Assembly (NCBI GenBank): GCA_947493535.1
Contig: CANLRK010000001.1
Location: 248,001 to 312,000, forward strand
Direction: 5' to 3'
From: an uncultured Flavobacteriaceae bacterium
Lineage (GTDB): Bacteria > Bacteroidota > Bacteroidia > Flavobacteriales > Flavobacteriaceae
DNA length: 64,000 bases
Each line of letters opens with the position of its first letter. The first letter of the stretch is position 1. Shown in pieces: positions 57,556-64,000 of the stretch. Under the pieces are notes generated by a model that was not told the origin of the DNA, did not search any database, and was given only the letters and a program-made list of their open reading frames with translations. The position numbers and the translations under genes were made by a program.

Positions 57556-59850
57556 ATGAACATCAGAATATTCATAACGTTCTTTCTATTAAACTCGGTC
57601 ATCTTCGCACAAGATTATTCAGGGCAATGGGAGGGCCATTTTTCATACTTAAATATTAAAGGAATTGCACAAGGTAACAACACTATATATGCCGCTTCAG
57701 AAAACGCAATATTCGAACATAACATTTCTACTCAAGAAAATACTCACACAACAACCATTAACGGATTAACAGGAGAGTTAATATCCTATTATTTCTACAG
57801 TACTACCTACGAAACATCAGTAATTGGTTATCAAAATGGCCTAGTAGAAATAGTTACCCCTGATGATGTTATTACAATAGTTGATATTTACAATAAACCT
57901 AATATTGCCCCTAATGTAAAACGAATTAACCATGTTTACGAATACAATGGAGTTGTATTTCTTTCCTCTGACTTTGGTATTAGTACTTATAATTTAGAGA
58001 ACTTAGAATTTGATGATAGCTATTTTATTGGAAACGCTGGTGAGCAAATTCCCGTTAGGCAAACTACAGTAAAAGATGGCTATATTTATGCTGCAACTAC
58101 TCAAGGTATAAAAAGAGCATTATTAACCAACACCAACATTATTGACTATTCCTTATGGGAAGTATTACCCTCACCTACAACAGATTGGAAGAAAATAGTT
58201 AAATTCAATAGTTTTATATATGCTATTGACACAAATAACACCTTATATGAATATAATGGCGCTAGCTTTTCTAATTTAACTAGTTTTTCTAACGTGTTGG
58301 ACCATCGTGTTTCTGAAAACACAATGTTAATTACAACAGCCAATACTTGTTATGCGTACAACACTTCATTAAACGCTACTACAATTCCATTCCTTACGGA
58401 ATACGGATCAACATTTACGGTAGCCACATTGGTAGAAAATCTATTATATATTGGTACACAAAACGACGGAATTTATAGCTTTAATTTATCTGACGGAACT
58501 CAAACAAATCAAATAAAACCTAACGGACTTATTGAAAATAATGTATTTTCGATAAACGCAGGTAATAATGAAGCATGGGCTGTGTATGGTAATTATAGCT
58601 TATACTTTGACCCTTCGCCACTTAAAAGCCAAGGCTTTAGTCATTTAAAAAATAATGATTGGGACAACACACCGTTTAGTGAAGTGTTAGGTGCGCGTAA
58701 TTTAGTTGATGTATCAGTAAATCCCTTTAATAATAACCAAGTATTTATCAACTCTTTCTTTGATGGTGTTTTAGAACTTAACGATAATATTCCTACCACA
58801 CTTCATGGCATAAGTAATGTTCCTATTAATATTTTGGGACCTTACACCACAACTCCTAGTCACATTCGAATAGGAAAATCAATTTTTGATAAAAACGGAA
58901 AACTATGGTTTACTAATTCAAAAGTATCTAGTCCTTTAAAATCATATAACCCACAAGATAACACATGGGAGTCCTTTGATTTTCTTAGTGTAATTACCAA
59001 TCCCGCTGCTGAAAATGGATTTGAAGAAATTGTTATTGACCAAAACAATACCAAATGGGTAGGCTCTATAAAAAATGGGTTAATTGCTATGAATAATAAC
59101 TCAGGGGCTGTCCAGCTAAAAAAACTGACATTTGAAAGTGGTAATTTACCCTCTAATGAAATTAGAGGTTTAGCTATTGATCATGATGAAAATATATGGA
59201 TAGGTACAATTCAAGGCTTACGTGTGTTATACAATACCGCTGGTTTTTTTAATACCGCAAACCCACAAGCAGAATCTATTATTATTTTAGATGATGGTAT
59301 TCCTAAAGAGCTTATGTTCGGACAATTTATAACTGATATTGAAGTAGATGGTGCCAATAATAAATGGATTGCTACATTTGATTCAGGCGTTTTTTACCTT
59401 TCATCAAATGGTCAAGAAACTATCTATCATTTTACAAAGGATAACTCACCATTACCTTCCAACGGAATTACCGATATGGCTATTGACCACAGTACAGGAA
59501 AAGTATTTTTTGCAACTGAAAAAGGAATGGTGTCATTTAACGCAAACGCTACAGAATCAGCTAAAAATCTAGATAATGTTTATGCCTTTCCTAACCCAGT
59601 AAAGCCAGAACACATGAGAAACCCTAGTTTCCGTTTAAAAATTCGTGGCTTAGTAGATGGCTCTAACTTAAAAATAACTGATATCTCAGGGAATTTAGTT
59701 TACGAAACAACAGTGCAAGGAGGAACTTCTTTTGATTGGGATATGACCTCTTTTGGTAAACACAAAGTAGCATCAGGAGTTTACGTAATTATGGTAACAA
59801 CCAAGGATAATGAAGAGTCTACTGTAGAAAAAGTAATGGTTATCCGATAA
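57556..59850 (+). CDS. porZ: PorZ-like type IX secretion protein with two-component-regulator-like propellers
   Basis: About 764 residues from ATG 57556, preferred over TTG 57526. Signal peptide MNIRIFITFFLLNSVIFAQ, then DYSGQWEGHFSYLNIKGIAQGN, the PorZ start. Two beta-propeller regions follow (repeats such as NEIRGLAIDHDENIWIGTIQGL), and a C-terminal Ig-like T9SS sorting-type domain (YAFPNPVKPEHMRN to SSG-VYVIMVTT-type end). In Porphyromonas PorZ belongs to the surface complex that attaches cargo to anionic LPS. The gene directly precedes recO (no spacer), a typical Bacteroidota arrangement. Confidence 0.85.
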   Translation: MNIRIFITFFLLNSVIFAQDYSGQWEGHFSYLNIKGIAQGNNTIYAASENAIFEHNISTQENTHTTTINGLTGELISYYFYSTTYETSVIGYQNGLVEIVTPDDVITIVDIYNKPNIAPNVKRINHVYEYNGVVFLSSDFGISTYNLENLEFDDSYFIGNAGEQIPVRQTTVKDGYIYAATTQGIKRALLTNTNIIDYSLWEVLPSPTTDWKKIVKFNSFIYAIDTNNTLYEYNGASFSNLTSFSNVLDHRVSENTMLITTANTCYAYNTSLNATTIPFLTEYGSTFTVATLVENLLYIGTQNDGIYSFNLSDGTQTNQIKPNGLIENNVFSINAGNNEAWAVYGNYSLYFDPSPLKSQGFSHLKNNDWDNTPFSEVLGARNLVDVSVNPFNNNQVFINSFFDGVLELNDNIPTTLHGISNVPINILGPYTTTPSHIRIGKSIFDKNGKLWFTNSKVSSPLKSYNPQDNTWESFDFLSVITNPAAENGFEEIVIDQNNTKWVGSIKNGLIAMNNNSGAVQLKKLTFESGNLPSNEIRGLAIDHDENIWIGTIQGLRVLYNTAGFFNTANPQAESIIILDDGIPKELMFGQFITDIEVDGANNKWIATFDSGVFYLSSNGQETIYHFTKDNSPLPSNGITDMAIDHSTGKVFFATEKGMVSFNANATESAKNLDNVYAFPNPVKPEHMRNPSFRLKIRGLVDGSNLKITDISGNLVYETTVQGGTSFDWDMTSFGKHKVASGVYVIMVTTKDNEESTVEKVMVIR

Positions 59851-60531
59851 ATGCTCGCTACAACAAAAGCAATAGTAATCTCTGCTTTAAAGTATAAAGA
59901 CAGTTCTTTAATCGTTACCTGTTATACCAAAGGGTTTGGTATACAATCATATATATTACATCATATTCTCAAAACAAAAAAAGGAAAAATAAACCCTGCG
60001 TATTTTCAATTACTATCACTGTTGGAAATTCAGGTAAATCACAAACCTAACTTAACGCTTCAAAAAATAACCGAAGTAAAACTAAATCACACATATAATA
60101 GTTTACAAACTAATATTTACAAAAGTACAGTAGCGTTATTTTTAGCAGAAATATTACAAATTACCCTTAAAGAAGAGGAAGAAAATAATGAGCTATATCA
60201 ATTCATAGAAACGGCATTACTTTGGTATGATTTACATGAATTTAACGCCAACTTTCATTTGGTCTTTTTAATAAAATTATCACAACATTTAGGTGTATAT
60301 CCCAACCCCAAAACTCTTTCTAGAGTATTTTTTACACAAGATAACGACCCAAGAAAAATTAGCACTTTAAGCACTCTGTTTGGTACTAATTTTGATGAGT
60401 TACACCTTATAAAAATCAGTGCTAAAATGCGCCAAAATATTTTAACCGAACTACTAAATTATTTTAACTTACATTTGGGCGCTTTTAAAAAACCAAAATC
60501 ACTCAAAATATTACATGAAGTTTTTAATTAA
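59851..60531 (+). CDS. recO: DNA repair protein RecO
   Basis: 226 residues. N-terminal OB fold (TTKAIVISALKYKDSSLIVTCYTKGFG) and a helical C-terminal domain, as in RecO. I see no zinc-binding cysteine set. RecO helps load RecA onto SSB-coated DNA together with RecR. Its ATG follows the porZ stop directly and its end overlaps the TonB receptor start by 17 bp, so the three genes are co-transcribed. Confidence 0.9.
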   Translation: MLATTKAIVISALKYKDSSLIVTCYTKGFGIQSYILHHILKTKKGKINPAYFQLLSLLEIQVNHKPNLTLQKITEVKLNHTYNSLQTNIYKSTVALFLAEILQITLKEEEENNELYQFIETALLWYDLHEFNANFHLVFLIKLSQHLGVYPNPKTLSRVFFTQDNDPRKISTLSTLFGTNFDELHLIKISAKMRQNILTELLNYFNLHLGAFKKPKSLKILHEVFN

Positions 60532-63007
60532 TGTAAAAAATATCTTTTTTTTCACCATATTTTTTGGAGCATTACAGCATGGCTATGCACAAGAAATTTT
60601 GTGTAAAGATGCTAGTACAAATGAACCTATTGTAAGCATCGCCATATTTAATGCAGATAAATCAAAAAGTGTAATCACAACTCTTGAAGGAAAAGCAGAT
60701 ATCTCTATTTTTTCTGAAGATGAGTTACTGTTTTTCTCACATATTAGTTATAAAAACATCTCTATTGTTAAATCAAAAATTAAAGGTATTGTTTATCTTG
60801 AAAATGATTCTGATCAACTTTCAGAAATAACGCTTTCCGTTTCAAAATCAAAAGTAAAAAAATCGAGAGTTGCCGAAAAGATTGATGTTTTAACCCGAAA
60901 AAATATTGAGCAAGTAGCCCCCCAAACTTCTGCTGATTTACTTGCTACAGCTCCTGGAGTGCGTGTGCAAAAATCACAAGGAGGTGGAGGAAGCCCTGTA
61001 ATTAGAGGGTTTGAAGCCAATAGAGTATTGCTTGTGATGGATAATGTTAGAATGAACAATGCTATTTACCGCTCTGGTCACTTACAAAATGCTATAACTG
61101 TAAACCCACAATCTCTTGAGAGAACAGAGATTATTTTCGGTCCATCTTCTGTAATTTACGGTAGTGATGCTTTAGGTGGTGTAGTTCATTTTTACACTAA
61201 AACTCCTAAAATTAACAATTCTAAATTATTCTCTGGAAATTCAACCACACGATTTTCTTCTGCTAATAATGAATTTACCCAAAGTTTTGGTGGTGAATTT
61301 AGTTTCAAAAAATGGGCGTCGTTTACTTCTTTTACTATTTCTGATTTTGGCGATATACGTATGGGTAAAAACAGAAAACACGGCTATGATAACTGGGGAT
61401 TAGTTCCCTTTTATTCTGATAACGACAACCTTATTTTTAATACTACTCCTGTTGCTAATTCAAACTCTCATGTTCAAAAAAACACAGGATACCGTCAGTT
61501 TGATGCACTTCAAAAAATTAATATCCAAACCTCTAAAAAAAGTAATTTACTAATAAACTTTCAAGCCTCTGAATCATCTAACATTCCACGTTTTGATCGG
61601 CTAACCGAGCTTAAAAACGGAACTTTAAAATTTGCCGAATGGTATTACGGACCACAAAGAAGATTGTTCTTTTCCCCTCAATATCAATTTAATTCAAACA
61701 ACAAATGGATACATTCAGGTTCTATAACTGCGGGATATCAAAAAATTAAAGAATCTCGTATTAAACGTAAATATGGTAGTAACGAACGTACACACCAAAA
61801 AGAAAATGTTACTGTTTATAGTATAAACACTGATTTTAAAGTATCCTTATCCAAAAATAGAGATTTATCTTATGGTTTAGAGTTTACCCATAATGATGTA
61901 AACTCAAATGCTTATGGAGAAATACTTACCGTAAGTAATGGATTAATTAACGGAATATCTGAAAATACTATTGTGCAATCAAGGTATCCGGATGGTGGCT
62001 CAAAATACACTACCGCAGCAGCATACCTAAATTACAGACAAGATATTAATAAACAAATGACTTTAAACAGTGGTGGGCGTTATACTTATACAAAGCTAAA
62101 GGCTAGTTTTATTGATCAAACCTATATAAGTTTACCTGAAACAAAACTGAAGCTAAACAATGCTTCATTTACTGCAAATATAGGCTTAACCTACCACCCT
62201 ACTAAACTTACTCAATTTAATGCTGTACTCTCTTCTGGTTTCCGGTCACCCAATATTGATGACATTGGTAAAATCCGCGAAAAAAGCGGATTACTTACCG
62301 TACCTAACATCAACTTAAAACCTGAGTATGCTTATAATGGAGAGTTAGGAATCACTAAATTCTTTAAAAATAAAAAAAACCAAATTTCACTTAACACCTA
62401 TTATACTTTATTAAACAATTATATTTACAGAACCAATTTTGTGGTTGCTAACGATGCATCTACCACAAATGAAAACACCGTTTTATATGATGGTGATGAA
62501 GTAACCACTATCGCTAATAAAAACGGAAGCACCGCCTATATTCTTGGGGGTACTATTGATGCTTTCTTTACCCCAGCAAACAATTTTATTGTTAAAGGAA
62601 ACCTTACCTATACCCAAGGAAAGACCAACGATACTAATACGTACTTACCTTCTATAGCTCCTCTATTTGGTAATATTAGCGTAGGATATCATAAAAACAA
62701 GGTAGAAGGTGGGTTACTTTGGAATTACTCGGCTAAAAAAAATGCTGAAGAATACAGTAGTGGAGGTGAAGATAATTTAAATCAAAGTCCCTTAATTGAT
62801 CCTAACCCAAGTATTGATGGTGATGAATATTACGCCGGAACACCTACATGGAATACTTTTAATAGTTATTTCGGTTACCAGGTTACTGAAGTTTTAAAGG
62901 TACAATTAGGTCTAGATAATATTTTTGATATTCATTATAAAGAATTTGCTTCTGGAATCAGTGCTCCTGGAAGAAATTTTAGAGCTAGTATGTATCTTAA
63001 TTTTTAA
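60515..63007 (+). CDS. TonB-dependent outer-membrane receptor, possibly for haem
   Basis: 830 residues. Signal peptide (ending HGYAQ), an N-terminal carboxypeptidase-like regulatory domain (about 27-105), a plug domain (about 115-225, with SADLLATAPGVRVQKS and VIYGSDALGGVVHFYT), and a 22-strand type barrel ending SMYLNF. FRSPNIDD and NINLKPE at about residues 578-600 recall the FRAP/NPNL boxes of haem and haemoglobin receptors, so haem uptake is a reasonable guess; vitamin or siderophore transport is not excluded. Co-transcribed with porZ and recO. Confidence 0.88.
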   Translation: MKFLINVKNIFFFTIFFGALQHGYAQEILCKDASTNEPIVSIAIFNADKSKSVITTLEGKADISIFSEDELLFFSHISYKNISIVKSKIKGIVYLENDSDQLSEITLSVSKSKVKKSRVAEKIDVLTRKNIEQVAPQTSADLLATAPGVRVQKSQGGGGSPVIRGFEANRVLLVMDNVRMNNAIYRSGHLQNAITVNPQSLERTEIIFGPSSVIYGSDALGGVVHFYTKTPKINNSKLFSGNSTTRFSSANNEFTQSFGGEFSFKKWASFTSFTISDFGDIRMGKNRKHGYDNWGLVPFYSDNDNLIFNTTPVANSNSHVQKNTGYRQFDALQKINIQTSKKSNLLINFQASESSNIPRFDRLTELKNGTLKFAEWYYGPQRRLFFSPQYQFNSNNKWIHSGSITAGYQKIKESRIKRKYGSNERTHQKENVTVYSINTDFKVSLSKNRDLSYGLEFTHNDVNSNAYGEILTVSNGLINGISENTIVQSRYPDGGSKYTTAAAYLNYRQDINKQMTLNSGGRYTYTKLKASFIDQTYISLPETKLKLNNASFTANIGLTYHPTKLTQFNAVLSSGFRSPNIDDIGKIREKSGLLTVPNINLKPEYAYNGELGITKFFKNKKNQISLNTYYTLLNNYIYRTNFVVANDASTTNENTVLYDGDEVTTIANKNGSTAYILGGTIDAFFTPANNFIVKGNLTYTQGKTNDTNTYLPSIAPLFGNISVGYHKNKVEGGLLWNYSAKKNAEEYSSGGEDNLNQSPLIDPNPSIDGDEYYAGTPTWNTFNSYFGYQVTEVLKVQLGLDNIFDIHYKEFASGISAPGRNFRASMYLNF

Positions 63008-63010
63008 ACG

Positions 63011-63027
63011 CAACTACCTTTTAGTTG
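63011..63027. promoter_or_regulatory. Dyad upstream of umuC
   Basis: CAACTA-CCTTT-TAGTTG, 6-bp arms, 13 bp before the umuC ATG and next to TATCTTTA (63028-63035), one base off the -7 consensus. It could be a damage-response operator. It is not followed by a T run, so it is not a terminator. Confidence 0.35.
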
Positions 63028-63039
63028 TATCTTTACAAC

Positions 63040-64000
63040 ATGTATGCTCTTGTCGATTGTAATAATTTTTATGCTTCCTGTGAACGTGTATTTCAGCCAC
63101 AATACAGAAACACACCTGTAGTTGTTTTATCCAACAACGACGGCTGTGTCATTTCGCGTAGTGATGAAGCTAAAAGTATAAATATTCCCATGGGAGCACC
63201 TGCTTTTAAATATAGGCAGCAATTCAAGCAACATAATATAAAAGTTTTTTCTTCAAATTACCCGCTTTATGGTGATATGAGTAGTAGGGTAATGGGCATC
63301 TTACGGCAATTTTCTCCTGAAGTAGAAGTATATAGTATTGATGAAGCTTTTCTTTACTTAAACACCGTAGAAAACCTTAAAGACATTGGGCATAAAATGC
63401 GGAATCGTATTTTACAATGGACAGGGCTTCCTACGTGTGTAGGTATTGCACCAACAAAAGCCTTAGCTAAAGTAGCTAATAAAATAGCACGTCAATTTTT
63501 AAGCGAAACCGGCGGTGTTGTTGTTATAGATTCTGAAAGTAAAAGAATTAAAGCGCTTAAATGGACTGCTATTAATAAAGTTTGGGGGGTTGGACACCGA
63601 TTATCAAAACGCTTAAAACAACAAAATATCCATACCGCTTATGATTTTTCGTTACTAAGCGACGCTTGGGTAAAAAAACAATATTCTGTAACGGAACTCT
63701 ACTTAAAAAAAGATCTTGAAGGAATTGCAACGCTAAACCTAGAATGTACTAGCAATAAAAAATCTATTGCTACCACACGAAGCTTTGAAAATTCTTACAC
63801 AGACCTCAACACTATTAAAGAACGTATTGCAACATTTGCTAACAGCTGTGCAGAAAAACTCCGCAAGCAACAGTCTAGTTGTAATATGCTTATCATTTTG
63901 TTGCAAGGAAATCGGTTTGAAAAAAAAGAAGTCCCTTATAAAAACAGTATTACAATAGTGTTACCCTTCCCTACCAATTCATCACTTACCATAGCTAAAC
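63040..64000 (+). CDS. umuC: Y-family DNA polymerase UmuC (C-terminus beyond right edge)
   Basis: 320 codons visible, frame open at the edge. Polymerase motifs: MYALVDCNNFYASCERVF at the start (metal-binding Asp), VVVLSNNDGCVISRS, and YSIDEAFLYL (catalytic Asp-Glu); a helix-hairpin-helix region follows (WGVGHRLSKRLKQ). UmuC is the catalytic subunit of translesion polymerase V, copying damaged templates in the SOS response. The usual partner gene umuD is not upstream, where the TonB receptor gene ends 32 bp before. It may lie downstream outside the window or elsewhere. Confidence 0.93.
   Translation, partial: MYALVDCNNFYASCERVFQPQYRNTPVVVLSNNDGCVISRSDEAKSINIPMGAPAFKYRQQFKQHNIKVFSSNYPLYGDMSSRVMGILRQFSPEVEVYSIDEAFLYLNTVENLKDIGHKMRNRILQWTGLPTCVGIAPTKALAKVANKIARQFLSETGGVVVIDSESKRIKALKWTAINKVWGVGHRLSKRLKQQNIHTAYDFSLLSDAWVKKQYSVTELYLKKDLEGIATLNLECTSNKKSIATTRSFENSYTDLNTIKERIATFANSCAEKLRKQQSSCNMLIILLQGNRFEKKEVPYKNSITIVLPFPTNSSLTIAK

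Noticed and set aside
63011-63027. The umuC dyad as a fourth BlaI operator
   Set aside because: It contains AACTA and TAGTT, but the spacer is 5 bp instead of the 6 bp found in all three sites at blaI, which changes the half-site phasing.

Overview
The window is a 64 kb stretch of AT-rich chromosome from a member of the Bacteroidota, almost certainly family Flavobacteriaceae; a Tenacibaculum/Polaribacter-type marine genus is a guess. Evidence: a gliding-motility lipoprotein gene (gldH), a type IX secretion gene (porZ), a complete MoxR-BatABCDE aerotolerance operon, a split AddA/AddB-like nuclease pair, an OmpA protein with thrombospondin-3 repeats, and many promoters with the Bacteroidota -7 motif TAnnTTTG rather than E. 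coli-type boxes. Gene density is high. I see no tRNA, rRNA, insertion sequence, prophage, CRISPR array or obvious genomic island.

Layout. 1-1300: a BlaR1-like M56 peptidase (cut by the left edge) with its BlaI-type repressor and three matching operator palindromes. 1330-12780: DUF456 protein, MATE exporter, alpha/beta hydrolase, AddB-like nuclease, OmpA/TSP3 protein, glycine C-acetyltransferase, AddA-like helicase-nuclease. 12922-15849: superoxide dismutase, then a non-coding stretch holding two near-identical copies of a stem-loop-plus-terminator element, then a PurF-type amidotransferase. 15942-18615: operon purN-rnhA-START protein-PfkB kinase. 18798-21056: acpP-fabF-rnc. 21058-26720: trpS, plsC, a lipoprotein/ECF sigma/anti-sigma-barrel cluster, and recA. 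26721-27210: a non-coding interval with a strongly structured RNA candidate. 27211-32762: ricT-gldH-PBP1A-scoA-scoB. 33468-37998: operon of CNNM-type protein, ogt, DUF4442 protein, 3'-5' exonuclease and tandem ABC ATPase. 38044-40965: haem genes hemE-hemF-hemB. 41117-44645: CvpA, a head-GIN protein, a TPR histidine kinase. 44646-53735: moxR-DUF58-(557-aa protein)-batA-batB-batC-batD-batE. 53880-64000: AlbA_2 protein, outer-membrane protein, gdhA, porZ-recO-TonB receptor, and a umuC gene cut by the right edge.

Most genes are ordinary flavobacterial housekeeping genes. What the coding annotation does not explain is mainly non-coding: (1) a structured RNA candidate of about 215 nt between recA and ricT; (2) a tandem duplicated small-RNA-like unit (period 198 bp) between sodB and the purF-like gene; (3) an intrinsic-terminator-like hairpin inside the first codons of rnc; (4) three equally built BlaI-type palindromes around the blaI promoter. 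Two proteins have unusual architectures: an anti-sigma N-terminus joined to an outer-membrane barrel, and a two-span protein in the bat operon joining a BatD-like domain to a further periplasmic domain.
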